Positions 52,724 through 62,530 are shown, counted from the stretch's first letter. The stretch is 64,000 nucleotides of DNA from Myxococcales bacterium (GCA_025359105.1 JANYHK010000086.1:55096-119095); one strand, 5' to 3'. Program-made: numbers and translations. Notes: generated by a model from the letters alone, not told the origin.

Positions 52724-53368
52724 TCAGACGGCCTTCGCGCTCTCCAGGATGGCGCGCAGCTCGGCGACGCCCTCGGGACCGATCGTGTGCTCGATCTCGT
52801 AGGCGAACACGTCGAGCGCCGTGCGCGTGCCGCCCTCCGTCGGCACACAGCACAGCTTGGTCCCTTCGACGTTGTCGATGTCGAGCATGAGCATGCCGTG
52901 ATCGACCGTCACCGGGAACGCGGTGCAGTAGAAGGGCTTGAGGACCGGCACGCGCCCCTCCATGTTCGCCTTCTGGAGGACGCAGCGCCCCTGCATGTTC
53001 AGGAAGATGCAGCCACGCGGCACCATCGTCTGCGTGCCGATGGCGATCTTGGACGGAAAGTCGTTGTCCTGGACCTCCTCCGCATCGAACCACGCGGCCG
53101 GATCCTTCGGCTGGTCGGGGTCCATCGTCGCGATGACCTCGGCGGCGTGCGCGAGGATGCGCTCCTTCTCGGCGCGATCGGCGAGGACGCCGGTGCCGCA
53201 GCACGTGGAGGTGCACTTGTTGGAGTCGCACGCGGAGGCCATCCTCGCTTCCAGCATCGATTTGCCGACCTGGATCTCGCCGAGGTGCGCGAGCTTGTGC
53301 TTCTTGATGGTTCCGATCGACGGCTCGGGGAGCGCGCGATCGCCGTGGGGGTAGATGGGGAGGCTCAA
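52724..53368 (-). CDS. DUF3109 family protein
   Basis: 214 residues, cysteine-rich: SACDSNKCTSTCCGTGVLADRAEKERI, CIFLNMQGRCVLQKANMEGR, PFYCTAFPVTVDHGMLMLD, KLCCVPTEGG. The spaced Cys suggest metal or iron-sulfur binding. TTG start at 53368 overlaps the ROK kinase stop (TTGA), so the two are coupled. Function not established. Confidence 0.85.
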   Translation of the reverse strand: MSLPIYPHGDRALPEPSIGTIKKHKLAHLGEIQVGKSMLEARMASACDSNKCTSTCCGTGVLADRAEKERILAHAAEVIATMDPDQPKDPAAWFDAEEVQDNDFPSKIAIGTQTMVPRGCIFLNMQGRCVLQKANMEGRVPVLKPFYCTAFPVTVDHGMLMLDIDNVEGTKLCCVPTEGGTRTALDVFAYEIEHTIGPEGVAELRAILESAKAV

Positions 53369-54333
53369 GGCTCGGACCTTACTTCGGCCCCCACCGGGTA
53401 TGCAATCGGGAGAAGCGCCGCGCCGAAGACGCCGGCGCTGTCACCGAGGGCGTTCGCGACGATCCGCGTCCGCAGCGCGTCCGTGAAGGCCCATCGGGCG
53501 ACCGCGGCGACGCCGTCCGTGTAGAGGCGGGCGAGGTTCGAGACGCCGCCGCCCAGGACGACGACGTCGGGATCGAGCACGGCGAGCACGGTGGCAAGCG
53601 CGCGTCCGAAGATCTCGAGCCGCTCGCCGAGGAGCGCGGCGGCGTCGGCATCGGTGGCCTCGCGCGCAGCGATCTGGACGAGCGGCAGGTGGCTCCCGGC
53701 GCGCGCCTCGTAGTCGCGCTCGATGGCGGGGCCGGAGAGGAACGTCTCCACGCACCCGCGGCGACCGCAGTAGCACCAAGGGCCGCTCACGGGCTCGAGC
53801 GCGATGTGCCCCCACTCCCCGGCGATCCCCTGCGCGCCGTCCCACACGCGGAGCGCGCCCGACGCGTCGCGCAAGACGACGCCGCCCCCCACGCCGGTGC
53901 CCATGATGACGCCGAACGCGACGCGCGCGCCCTTCGCGGCGCCGAACGTCGCCTCGGCCAGCGCGAAGCAGTTGGCGTCGTTCGCGAACGCGACGTCCGC
54001 GCCAAGGGCGGTCGCCAGATCGGCCTGAAAGGGGCGACCGTTGAGGCACACCGTGTTCGAATTCTTCACGACGGTCACGCCGGCGGTGACCGTGGACGAT
54101 CCGGGCATGCCCACGCCGACGGGCGGGGGCGCGGCGAGCCCCGCGGCCTTGGTCACGTCGAGGATGAGCGCCCGCGTGCTCGCGACGATGTGGTCGTAGC
54201 CGCGGTCGCTCGATGTGGGGATGCGGACGCGTGCGAGGACCTCGGGCAGGGTCTGCGGATCGCCCGTGACGCGGAGCACGACCGCCTCCGTCTTCGTTCC
54301 ACCGAGATCCACGCCGAGCCGCAGCGCCGTCAT
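53365..54333 (-). CDS. ROK-family sugar kinase (glucokinase-like)
   Basis: 322 residues. ATP-binding LGVDLGGTKTEAVVL, then GVIMGTGVGGGVVLRDAS, the sugar-contact EWGHIALEP, and the ROK zinc motif WCYCGRRGCVETFLSGPA. Phosphorylates glucose or an N-acetylated hexosamine or mannosamine. A ManNAc kinase role next to sialic acid genes was considered, but neuABC lies about 27 kb away. No helix-turn-helix, so it is an enzyme rather than a repressor. Confidence 0.88.
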   Translation of the reverse strand: MTALRLGVDLGGTKTEAVVLRVTGDPQTLPEVLARVRIPTSSDRGYDHIVASTRALILDVTKAAGLAAPPPVGVGMPGSSTVTAGVTVVKNSNTVCLNGRPFQADLATALGADVAFANDANCFALAEATFGAAKGARVAFGVIMGTGVGGGVVLRDASGALRVWDGAQGIAGEWGHIALEPVSGPWCYCGRRGCVETFLSGPAIERDYEARAGSHLPLVQIAAREATDADAAALLGERLEIFGRALATVLAVLDPDVVVLGGGVSNLARLYTDGVAAVARWAFTDALRTRIVANALGDSAGVFGAALLPIAYPVGAEVRSEP

Positions 54334-54411
54334 CACCGAGGAGCATAGAGGAACCGTCCCTTTCATGGGACGGCTCCTCGATGCTTCTGGTGGGTCGTGT
54401 ACAGTCCCACC

Positions 54412-55110
54412 GTGCGCGATCCCGCGAGCGAACGCGAAGCGTTCATCATGACCCACACGGCGGCGCTCGACGTGCCGTTCGTGCCCGGCGTGCGCCTGCA
54501 GCTCGCGACGAGCGAGGTCACGTCGCTGTGGCTCGCGACGGAGACGTGGCTCCACGCGCGCAACGTGCCGATGCCGTTCTGGGCGTTCGCCTGGGCGGGT
54601 GGGCAAGCCCTCGCGCGCTACCTCCTCGACACGAAGGCCGAGGTGCGTGGCAAGCGCGTGCTCGATTTCGCGAGCGGCAGCGGGCTCGTCGCCATCGCGG
54701 CCGCGCACGCGGGGGCGCTGTCGGTCTCGGCGGTCGACGTCGATCCATTCGCGGCCACGGCGTGCGCCCTGAACGCGGAGGCCAACGGCGTGATCCTCGA
54801 CATCGTGTGCGAGGACCTCGTGGGCGGGCGCCTGCCACGCGTCGACGTCGTGACCGCGGGCGACATCTGGTACGAGGCCGGCCCCGCCGATCGCTTCGCC
54901 ACCTGGCTGCGCCGCATCGCGACGAGCGGCGTCCGCGTGCTGACGGCCGACCCGGGGCGGGCCTACGTCCCGACCGAAGGCGTCCGCGAGGTCGCCCGCT
55001 ACGACGTCCCGACGCCTGTGGAGCTGGAGGGCTCGCCGTTCCGCACTACGCGCGTCCTCGAGGTGCTGGCCTCGTCGGACAGCGCAGCACATGAGCGTGA
55101 CCCAGGGTGA
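54412..55110 (+). CDS. ETFB-lysine/nicotinamide N-methyltransferase-like SAM methyltransferase
   Basis: 232 residues from GTG 54412 (GTG 54397 also possible). EREAFIMTHTAALDVPFVPGVRLQLATSEVTSLWLATE, PFWAFAWAGGQALARYLLD, VLDFASGSGLVAIAAAHAGA and VTAGDIWYEA match a well-conserved bacterial methyltransferase family related to electron-transfer-flavoprotein lysine methyltransferase. ATG 54448 would lose the conserved REAFI segment. Confidence 0.8.
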   Translation: MRDPASEREAFIMTHTAALDVPFVPGVRLQLATSEVTSLWLATETWLHARNVPMPFWAFAWAGGQALARYLLDTKAEVRGKRVLDFASGSGLVAIAAAHAGALSVSAVDVDPFAATACALNAEANGVILDIVCEDLVGGRLPRVDVVTAGDIWYEAGPADRFATWLRRIATSGVRVLTADPGRAYVPTEGVREVARYDVPTPVELEGSPFRTTRVLEVLASSDSAAHERDPG

Positions 55111-55153
55111 CCCGATCGAGGCCACGGGGGGTCACACGTGGTACCCTACTTTC

Positions 55154-55489
55154 GTGGATCTCCTGAGCGAGCGCATCGCCAGCCGCATGGCTGCCGCGAG
55201 GAGTCGCGCCGACCGACTTCGGCGCTCCGTGCCGCAGCTCGCCTGCGAGCTTCGACGCATGGGAGCAACGAGGGTGATCCTCTTCGGGTCGCTCGCGACC
55301 GGTGCCGAGCCTCATGACGGCACCGACATCGACCTCTGCGTGGAAGGCCTGACCCAAGCCGACGCGGAACGCGCGGCGCTCGGCCTTGGTTTGGGGGTCG
55401 GACCAGTAGATATCGTCCGATGGGAAACGGCACCGCCGGCGATGCGAGCGCTCATCGAGCAGTACGGTCAACAGATAGGAGACCCGTGA
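55154..55489 (+). CDS. MNT-domain nucleotidyltransferase (antitoxin of MNT/HEPN pair)
   Basis: 111 residues from GTG 55154 (GTG/ATG at 55091 would add 21 residues and overlap the previous gene). LFGSLATGAEPHDGTDIDLCVEG holds the GS...DxD nucleotidyltransferase motif. Typical MntA-type antitoxins AMPylate their HEPN toxin. Stop overlaps the next GTG (GTGA). In keeping with a toxin-antitoxin module. Confidence 0.8.
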   Translation: MDLLSERIASRMAAARSRADRLRRSVPQLACELRRMGATRVILFGSLATGAEPHDGTDIDLCVEGLTQADAERAALGLGLGVGPVDIVRWETAPPAMRALIEQYGQQIGDP

Positions 55490-55983
55490 GCCCTTCCGAG
55501 GTCGCCCGCGCTGTTAGGCTGCGCCTCGCGGCGGAGGTCGATGCTGACCGGGCGTCGCTCGCGCTCCTCGCGACATCCATCCGCGAGCTGCGCTCCGCAC
55601 CTGGCGATCCTCGCACGGACGCGATGCGTGCGCTTGCGCTGGCGTTCCAGCTGGAGCGCTTCTACACCGCGATTGAAGCCACCCTCTCTCGAGTGCTCCG
55701 CACGATCGATGGCGACGTGCCCTCAGGAGGGGACTCGCACCACGAGCTGCTTCGCGCCGCATCGGTCGCTGTCGACGGACTCCGCCCCGCGGTCGTCCCG
55801 CAGCACGCGGTCGCCGACCTCAAAGATCTGCTGAGCTTCCGGCACTATGCGCGCCACGGCTATGACGTCACCGTGAAACCCCGCCGGGTCGAGGAGCTCG
55901 CCGTGGTGTGCGAGCGAGCGCACCCGATACTCGACGCTTCACTTGCTGCGCTTGCCCAAGACCTGCGCGTTGCCGGGGCCTGA
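55486..55983 (+). CDS. HEPN-domain protein (toxin of MNT/HEPN pair)
   Basis: 165 residues from GTG 55486, with TAGGAGA upstream. All helical. The active-site motif is RHYARHGY, which fits Rx4HxY of HepT-type RNases. The preceding region LKDLLSF and the long helices before it are HepT-like. Overlaps the MNT gene by four bases. Confidence 0.8.
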   Translation: MSPSEVARAVRLRLAAEVDADRASLALLATSIRELRSAPGDPRTDAMRALALAFQLERFYTAIEATLSRVLRTIDGDVPSGGDSHHELLRAASVAVDGLRPAVVPQHAVADLKDLLSFRHYARHGYDVTVKPRRVEELAVVCERAHPILDASLAALAQDLRVAGA

Positions 55984-56182
55984 GCCTCTGCGCGGGCGCA
56001 GCTCTGTCTGACCCCTTGGCGTTAGCTCGTCGAGGCCTTCCCGCCCAGCTCTTCTCCACTGGCTCCAGCACGCGAAACGTGCGCGCGCGCCTGCTGAGGG
56101 GTAGCCTGCCGTCGCCCGCGGGTGCGCGTCGGAGGAAGATCCGGCGGTTCCCCGCGTAGATGCCCCTTCGAGGAATACCGCC

Positions 56183-58537
56183 ATGAGTGACACCGGACGC
56201 CGCGCCGCGCGCCTTTTTATCGCCATCATGGCCCTCTCCATCGGCTTCGTCGCGGCCCCGGGCTGCAGCACCGACACGCAGGGGAACCTCGTCACCAGCA
56301 GCGACGCCGGCGGCCCTGCGGACGACGACGCCACGACGAAGAAGCCGGTGTGCGGCGACGGCGTGACGGCACGACCCGAACAGTGCGACGACGCCAACAA
56401 GGTGAACGGCGACGGCTGCGACGACGACTGCAGCTTCAGCTGCGACGCTGCCGATCCCCGCGGCCTCTCCAAGTGCGACACGAACCCGTGCAAGGGCGCG
56501 CTCTCGTGTAGCACGGCGCACGTGTGCACCTACGCGGGCGGCTCCTCGAACGGCACCGCCTGCGGCGCCGGCAAGATCTGCAGCGGCGGCGTGTGCACCC
56601 CGTCGGTGTGCGGCGACGGCGTCGTGACGGCACCCGAGGAGTGCGACGACGCCAACGCGACGCTCGGCGACGGGTGCGAGCCCACCTGCAAGTTCACGTG
56701 CGTGAGCGGCGACGCGACGCGCAATTGCGCGCCCAAAGACACGTGCGCCGGCCAGGGCACGTGCGGCGCCACACATACGTGCGCCCCCGGCACCCCGCTG
56801 CCGAACGGCACCCCGTGCGGGCCCGCCGGCCAGGGCGAGGTCTGCAACGCCGGCGTCTGCACGGCGCCGAGCTGCGGCGACGGCATCGTCGAGACCGGCG
56901 AGGACTGCGACTTCGGCGCCGGAAACGGCGTCGGCACCGGTTGCGAAGCGAACTGCAAGTTCTCGTGCAAGAAGAGCCCGGAGTCGTGCGTCACCGTGGA
57001 CCTCTGCGCCGGAACGAACGCGTGCACGACGGTGACCGTCAGCGGCGCGTCTGGCCAGAAATGCGTCACCGGCACGCCGCCGCCCGACGGCACAGTGTGC
57101 GGCAGCGGCAGCAACCCCGGCGTGTGCGCGGGCGGCCTCTGCAAGCTGACCTCGTGCGGCAACGGTACCGTCGACAGCGGCGAGCAGTGCGACCTCGGCA
57201 CCGGCGCCAACGGGCCCGGCACCGGCTGCGAGCTCGACTGCCAGTTCTCCTGCCAGACGACCCCCACCGACTCGTGCCCCAGCGCCGACCCGTGCAGCGT
57301 CGCGCCGCAGAAATGCACCCCCGTCACGGTGGGCGGCAAGGGCGGGCAGAAGTGCCAGGCGAAGACGCCCATCGCCACGTGCGGCGCGTGCGGCGGCGGG
57401 AACATCTGCGTCGGCAACGTGTGCAAGGCGAACGCGTGCGGCGACAAGTGCGTCGTCGGCAGCGAGACGTGCGATCCACCCAACGGCACGACCTGCAGCA
57501 CGACGTGCACGACGATCGTGTGCGGCGACGGCAAGCGCGAAGGCGCCGAGCAGTGCGACGATGGGCAGCTGCCGCCCTTGAACCTGGACGGGTGCAACGC
57601 CACCTGCAAGTTCGAGCAGGACCATCGAGCCAACGGCGTGACCCTCCTCTACCTCCCGGCAGCGTTGTGCGGCACGAACAACGCGCTCGGCGGCGCGATC
57701 GCGTCGGCGGCGCAGGGCACGCTGCAGACGTCGCTCACCAACGGCGTGAAGGACGGCTCGACGACGATCATGCTCAAGTTCATGAACTTGACGGATCTCA
57801 CGGGAACCAGCCAGTCCGCGCTCCAGATCGGCGGCCTCGGCGGCAAGCCCGCCGCCGGCGCGGCCTACGACGGGACCAACGACCTCGAGTGGTGGTACGC
57901 GACCGACGCGAACAGCATCGACCCCGCGCGCAACCCGAAGACGTTCCTGAACGGAAGCATCACCGCGAAGCTCCTCGACGCCACCGGAACGCTCGATCTG
58001 GGCATATCCCTCGCCGGCGGCCCGACGGTGCTCCACATGTCCGGCGCGCACCTTCGGTCGAACGTGGGCGCGACGACGAAGCCGGCCGTCTCGACGAACG
58101 CGTCGACGCCCGGGCACCTCGTCAGCGAGAACCTCGACCCGGCGCTCATGAGCTTCGCCACGATGGCGAACGGAGAGCTCTGCGGAAACATCAGCGCCAA
58201 GTCCCTCGCGACGGTGCCGGTGCCCGCGGCGCTCCTGTCGGGCATCGGTGCGTGCAGCCAGGGCTACACCGCAGCGAACCACCTGCTCGATGTCCTCGTC
58301 GGCGGATGCAACGGCTTCCTCGGCATCGCCGAGGTGAACCCCACGCAGCCCGATCAGGTCGATCCCGCCGTCCCCGCCGCCGGTGCTGGCGCGCCGTACA
58401 CGCTCACCGCCACGGGGACCACTGTGACGGGCTGCCGCGACAAGAACAACGCGACGGTGACGCTCGCCACGTGCCTCACGGCGGCGGCTTACTCGAGCGA
58501 CTTCAACTTCACCACGGACCGCGTCATCGCGAAGTAG
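56183..58537 (+). CDS. Lipoprotein with DUF4215-type cysteine-rich repeats
   Basis: 784 residues. Lipobox APG-C near 28. From about 55 to 480 there are five or six cysteine-rich repeats beginning CGDGVVTAPEECDDAN or CGDGIVETGEDCDFGAGN. The remainder is a separate domain with few Cys, ending LVGGCNGFLGIAEVNP and DFNFTTDRVIAK. Repeats of this type are common in myxobacterial surface proteins, where they are thought to be calcium-binding or structural. The best pointer to the organism. Overlaps the convergent methyltransferase gene by 14 bases. Confidence 0.9.
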   Translation: MSDTGRRAARLFIAIMALSIGFVAAPGCSTDTQGNLVTSSDAGGPADDDATTKKPVCGDGVTARPEQCDDANKVNGDGCDDDCSFSCDAADPRGLSKCDTNPCKGALSCSTAHVCTYAGGSSNGTACGAGKICSGGVCTPSVCGDGVVTAPEECDDANATLGDGCEPTCKFTCVSGDATRNCAPKDTCAGQGTCGATHTCAPGTPLPNGTPCGPAGQGEVCNAGVCTAPSCGDGIVETGEDCDFGAGNGVGTGCEANCKFSCKKSPESCVTVDLCAGTNACTTVTVSGASGQKCVTGTPPPDGTVCGSGSNPGVCAGGLCKLTSCGNGTVDSGEQCDLGTGANGPGTGCELDCQFSCQTTPTDSCPSADPCSVAPQKCTPVTVGGKGGQKCQAKTPIATCGACGGGNICVGNVCKANACGDKCVVGSETCDPPNGTTCSTTCTTIVCGDGKREGAEQCDDGQLPPLNLDGCNATCKFEQDHRANGVTLLYLPAALCGTNNALGGAIASAAQGTLQTSLTNGVKDGSTTIMLKFMNLTDLTGTSQSALQIGGLGGKPAAGAAYDGTNDLEWWYATDANSIDPARNPKTFLNGSITAKLLDATGTLDLGISLAGGPTVLHMSGAHLRSNVGATTKPAVSTNASTPGHLVSENLDPALMSFATMANGELCGNISAKSLATVPVPAALLSGIGACSQGYTAANHLLDVLVGGCNGFLGIAEVNPTQPDQVDPAVPAAGAGAPYTLTATGTTVTGCRDKNNATVTLATCLTAAAYSSDFNFTTDRVIAK

Positions 58538-59201
58538 CCGCGTCGGACCCCGCAGCGCCGGGGGCGGGGGCGGCGGGGCGCACGCGCGCGACGCCGCGCA
58601 CCATCGTGCGGACGAGCGGCATGGCCTTGCGCGCGCTCTCGCGCGTCTCGCCGGCGACGTCGAAGCCGGCGGCACCGATCGTCTCGGACGTGCGCCGCGT
58701 GAGCCGGCAGCCTCCCGCGATCACGCCCCAGAACGGTTCGATGCGGCGCTGCCACGCGAGGCGACGGGGATCGTGGTCGGCCGCGACGTGCTCGAGGTAG
58801 ACGAACGCGCCGCCGGGGACGAGCACGCGCCGGATCTCGGCGAGCGCGCGCGCGGGATCGCGGACAGTGCAGAGGACCAGCGTGGCGACGACGGCGTCGA
58901 ACGACGCGTCCGGCCACGGAAGCTTCTCGAGCGACGCGTCGCTCGCTTCGGCCGGCGAGCCGAGGTCGGCGATTCGCTTCACGAGCTTCTTGCGCATGTT
59001 CGCGTCGGGCTCTGCGACGACGAGCCGTTCGAGCGTGCGGGGATAGAGCGGCAGGTTCACCCCGGTGCCGGCGCCCACCTCGAGCACCCGTCCGCCGAGA
59101 TCGGCGAGCAGCGCCTCGCGCCACGCAGCGAGCCCCGCGCGCTCCATGGTCCCCATGAACGCGTCGTAGAACGTGGCCATCACGAACGACCCGAGCCCCA
59201 T
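58524..59201 (-). CDS. Class I SAM-dependent methyltransferase
   Basis: 225 residues from ATG 59201. VLEVGAGTGVNLPLYP (SAM loop), VVAEPDANMRKK, LPWPDASFDAVVATLVLCTVRDPARALAEIRRVLVPGGAFVYLEHV and a C-terminal RRIEPFWGVIAGGCRLTRRT resemble METTL7/UbiE-like lipid or small-molecule methyltransferases. Monocistronic. Confidence 0.85.
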   Translation of the reverse strand: MGLGSFVMATFYDAFMGTMERAGLAAWREALLADLGGRVLEVGAGTGVNLPLYPRTLERLVVAEPDANMRKKLVKRIADLGSPAEASDASLEKLPWPDASFDAVVATLVLCTVRDPARALAEIRRVLVPGGAFVYLEHVAADHDPRRLAWQRRIEPFWGVIAGGCRLTRRTSETIGAAGFDVAGETRESARKAMPLVRTMVRGVARVRPAAPAPGAAGSDAATSR

Positions 59202-59318
59202 GCAGGGCAAACTACCACCCCACCTTTCCGAGAGAGAGACGAAATCCCCAACGACTGCGCGCGGAGCGAAGCGCGTTTCGCGCCTTGACGGGGCGGGATG
59301 GGCTCCTAACTTGGTAGA

Positions 59319-59663
59319 GTGAACGCCACGCTCGCCAAGGCCGCCCAAGCCCAGCTCAGCCCAGCCGCCGTCCCTGCCGGACGCAAGAAGGTCGCGCTGG
59401 GGCTCGCCGCCATCGCCGACCTCATCCAGGCCGGCTACTTCCCGATCTTCGGCGAAGGCGTGCTCTCGCCGCCCGACGACGTGCTCGATCTCGCCGTGGT
59501 GACCGTCCTCGTCCTCGTGCTGGGCTTCCGCTGGCGCCTCGTGATGGCGCTGGCGATGGAGCTCGTGCCGGGGGCGACGCTCTTCCCGACCTGGACGGCG
59601 GTCGTCCTCAGCTTGCCGACGGTGCCGTCCGCTGAGGACGGGAAGGTCGCCTCCGCACGCTGA
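59319..59663 (+). CDS. Small membrane protein of unknown function
   Basis: 114 residues from GTG 59319. Hydrophobic stretches at about 25-45 and 57-95 (LDLAVVTVLVLVLGFRWRLVMALAMELVPGATLFPTWTAVVL). A charged tail follows. No family recognised. Divergent from the methyltransferase gene. Confidence 0.6.
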   Translation: MNATLAKAAQAQLSPAAVPAGRKKVALGLAAIADLIQAGYFPIFGEGVLSPPDDVLDLAVVTVLVLVLGFRWRLVMALAMELVPGATLFPTWTAVVLSLPTVPSAEDGKVASAR

Positions 59664-59678
59664 AGGCACCGGGCTTCG

Positions 59679-60221
59679 TCACGCGCCCGCGGTTCGCCCT
59701 TCGCGCAGCCAGTAACTGACCGCAGCCACTGCGCCGCCGCCAGCCGCGAGCCACAGCAGCGACTCGTATTGCGGCGCGCGGAACAGCACCGCGGTCACCG
59801 CCACGAACTGCAATACGGTGGCGAGCTTGCCCGGCACGTTGGCCTTGCGCTCGGTGCTCGCCTTGCGCGCGTCGTGGCTCAGCGCGAGGCGCACGACGAG
59901 CGGGAGCTCGCCCACCTCGCGGGTGCCGAGGAGCAGCGACTCCAGCAGCGTCATGTGGCGCGACACGACCAGGGCGACGACCACCGCCAGGACGAACGCC
60001 TTGTCGGTGATCGCGTCGACGACCGCGCCGGTCGCAGTCGTCTGGCCGTGCGTGCGCGCGTACCAGCCGTCGAGCACGTCGGTGACGGCGGCGAGCACCA
60101 GCACCGCGAACGCCACCGCCGGTTGCCCGAGGACGAGCGGGAAGAGCGCCGCGAGAGGAAGACGCGCGAGGCTGAGCAGCCCCGGAACGAGGAGCAGATC
60201 CCTGGCCCGGTACTGCCCCAT
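59679..60221 (-). CDS. CDP-alcohol phosphatidyltransferase
   Basis: 180 residues with five to six membrane helices. The catalytic motif is complete: DGWYARTHGQTTATGAVVD then AITD, fitting DGx2ARx8Gx3Dx3D. It transfers a phosphatidyl group from CDP-diacylglycerol to an alcohol; the acceptor is unknown. Convergent with the preceding gene. Confidence 0.88.
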   Translation of the reverse strand: MGQYRARDLLLVPGLLSLARLPLAALFPLVLGQPAVAFAVLVLAAVTDVLDGWYARTHGQTTATGAVVDAITDKAFVLAVVVALVVSRHMTLLESLLLGTREVGELPLVVRLALSHDARKASTERKANVPGKLATVLQFVAVTAVLFRAPQYESLLWLAAGGGAVAAVSYWLREGRTAGA

Positions 60222-60291
60222 GGCGCGCTCCTTTCCTCCTCCTTCCTCCCGACGCCCCTCTGCGCTACCCAGCCCTTCGTGCCCGCGCGGT

Positions 60292-60675
60292 CTAGGCGGG
60301 CCCCACGACGCAGTAAGCCATGAGCGGAGGCGACTCCTTCGGCTTGAGCAGAAGCCCGCGCTTCTCGAAGTAAAAGGCGATCGGTGTCGACGTGTCGTCG
60401 ACGAGCACGCACGCCTGTTCGGGCACCGAGTACCAGCCGGTGTCGGCGGGCTCCTTCGACTTCTTCACGCACCTCGCCCCCGCGGGAACGGTGGCGAGGA
60501 CGCCGGGCTCGTAGAAGCCCTTGTTGCTCGGGCCGATCTGGTGGAACGCCGCCGTCGACCCACCGAGGAGCTTCACCGCCCACTCCCCGTGGTTGAGGGC
60601 CTCGGCTTGCGCGTAACAGATGCTCCGGTAGACGACCCCGAGGGGGGTCATGATCGGTCGGGAAATTTCGCCCAT
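60292..60675 (-). CDS. Hypothetical protein
   Basis: 127 residues from ATG 60675 (60708 also possible). EISRPIMTPLGVVYRSICYAQAEALNHGEWAVKLLGG and two Cys further on. No family, signal or membrane segment recognised. Divergent from the VWA lipoprotein gene. Confidence 0.5.
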   Translation of the reverse strand: MGEISRPIMTPLGVVYRSICYAQAEALNHGEWAVKLLGGSTAAFHQIGPSNKGFYEPGVLATVPAGARCVKKSKEPADTGWYSVPEQACVLVDDTSTPIAFYFEKRGLLLKPKESPPLMAYCVVGPA

Positions 60676-60865
60676 GCCGGAAGGGTACCACGGGCCTTTT
60701 ACCGCCAAAAAGGGCTGCGATCTCCTGGGCCCGGGACTTTCGCGGAACGGTCGAGATCTTTTCGCAGGTGGGCGCGTCTACATGCTCGCGGTTGGCAGGA
60801 ACGCCTGGATGGGCGCTTTCGCGGCCGCGACAACGACCACCCGGTCCCCAGCCTGGAGAGTTCCG

Positions 60866-62530
60866 ATGCGCACGAGGAGCCGTCTCGCGCTTGCCGCCCT
60901 TCCCTGTCTCTTCGCCCTGATGGGCTGCAGCAAGGCGGCCACCGCGCCGGCTGCCGCGCGTGAGCAAGCCAAGACGAAGGCCCCGGAGGGCGCGCCGATC
61001 ACGGCGCCGGCGACGGTCACCGACACGCCGGCGCAGGCGGACAGGGGCGATCTCGCGAAGGACGAGGCCAGGTCCGGCGCGACCCCCACCGCTGCCGCGA
61101 CCGCGACCGCCGCGGCGTCCGCCGTCGCCGCGACGACACCGGCCCTGCCGGCCGCCACCGTCGCGATGGACCCCGCCCCGAGCCCGGTGGCGAAGAAGCC
61201 GAGCGCCGGCGCGCCCGAGCCGATCGACGGCCTCGCTGGACCCGGCAAGGGCAGCGCGGGCGGTGGTCTCGCTCACGCAGGCGCGACCCCGCCGAGGATG
61301 GCGCCTCCGCCTCCCCCCGCGGCGCGCGGTCGACGCGATTCCGATGACAGGTGGGGCGGCGACAAGGAAGGCTCGCTCGGCATGGCCGCGCCGCCCGCAC
61401 CGAGCCTCGCCAACTTCTCCGGCGTGAAGGCCGGCGAGTGGAACGACAACGCGAACTACCGCGATTTCCAGAAATTCCTCGGCGCGCAGCAGGTCACTTA
61501 CCACCCCGTCGACCTCCGCTTCCGCCGCTACCTCGTCGTGCGCGACGCGCAGGGCAAGCCCGTCCCGCGCTGCCGCGTCCGCGTGAGCGACGACGCGCAG
61601 CACCAGACGAGCTTCTTCACGACGGCGGGCGGCCAGGCGATCCTCTTCCCCAAGGGCGAGGGTCTCACCGGCGCGAAGTTCACCGCGGCCGCCGACTGCG
61701 CAGACGGCACGGCGAATCAGCAGTTCGCGCTGGTCGACGACAGCGACGGCGTCGTCGATCTGCACCTGACCAAGGAGCGCGCCGCGATCCAGACGCGCAC
61801 GGTCGATCTCGCGTTCGTCCTCGACACCACCGGCTCGATGAGCGAGGAGATCGCCGCCGTCACGCAGACGATCCAGAAGGTCGCCCAGCAGCTCCAGACG
61901 AGCGAGACGCGCGTGCGCATCGGCCTCGTCGAGTACAAGGATCGCTCGGACCCGTTCGTCACGAAGGTCTACCCGTTCTCGACCGACTTGCAGGGCTTCG
62001 CCGCGAAGGTCTCGAAGATCCAGGCGAGCGGCGGCGGCGACACGCCGGAGGACATGAACGCCGGCGTCCACACCGCGGTCACGCAGCTGCAGTGGAGCGA
62101 CGAGTCGGTCGCGCGGATGGCCTTCGTCATCGCCGACGCGCCGCCGCACCTCGACTACCAGGACGGCGCCGACTACGCGAAGGACATGAAGACCGCGTCG
62201 CACCGCGGCATCCAGCTCTTCACCGTCTCGGCGAGCGGCATGGACCAGCAGGGCCAGGTCGTCATGCGCCAGATGGCGCAGTACACCGGCGGCACCAACA
62301 TGTTCGTCCTCCGTGGCGGCGCCGGTCCGCAGTCGACCGGCGGCGGCGACCCCGCCTCGAGCTGCGGCGGAACGCACCAGAACTACGCCAGCGGCAACCT
62401 GCACGAGCTCATCACCGCGAAGGTCAAGCACGAGCTGAAGTCGATCGACGGCGATCCGATGCGCATCGCGGGCCTGCACACCGACGAGAACGCGAAGCCG
62501 TGCGACCAGCGCATCGTGTGGCTGGATTAG
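60866..62530 (+). CDS. VWA-domain lipoprotein
   Basis: 554 residues from ATG 60866, with GGAGAG upstream. Lipobox ALMG-C near 21. About 22-185 is Ala/Pro/Thr-rich. About 215-300 looks like a carboxypeptidase-regulatory-like beta domain (YLVVRDAQGKPVPRCRVRVSD). About 310-490 is a von Willebrand A fold: VDLAFVLDTTGSMSEEIAAV (MIDAS), IGLVEYKDRSDPF, GGGDTPEDMNAGVHTAV and DAPPHLDYQDG. Metal-dependent adhesion or complex formation at the cell surface. Confidence 0.85.
   Translation: MRTRSRLALAALPCLFALMGCSKAATAPAAAREQAKTKAPEGAPITAPATVTDTPAQADRGDLAKDEARSGATPTAAATATAAASAVAATTPALPAATVAMDPAPSPVAKKPSAGAPEPIDGLAGPGKGSAGGGLAHAGATPPRMAPPPPPAARGRRDSDDRWGGDKEGSLGMAAPPAPSLANFSGVKAGEWNDNANYRDFQKFLGAQQVTYHPVDLRFRRYLVVRDAQGKPVPRCRVRVSDDAQHQTSFFTTAGGQAILFPKGEGLTGAKFTAAADCADGTANQQFALVDDSDGVVDLHLTKERAAIQTRTVDLAFVLDTTGSMSEEIAAVTQTIQKVAQQLQTSETRVRIGLVEYKDRSDPFVTKVYPFSTDLQGFAAKVSKIQASGGGDTPEDMNAGVHTAVTQLQWSDESVARMAFVIADAPPHLDYQDGADYAKDMKTASHRGIQLFTVSASGMDQQGQVVMRQMAQYTGGTNMFVLRGGAGPQSTGGGDPASSCGGTHQNYASGNLHELITAKVKHELKSIDGDPMRIAGLHTDENAKPCDQRIVWLD

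Noticed and set aside
53365..54333. ROK kinase as ManNAc kinase of the nonulosonate pathway
   Set aside because: The gene is about 27 kb from neuABC and the ROK motif does not specify ManNAc; the pathway visible here uses NeuC and NeuB without a kinase.
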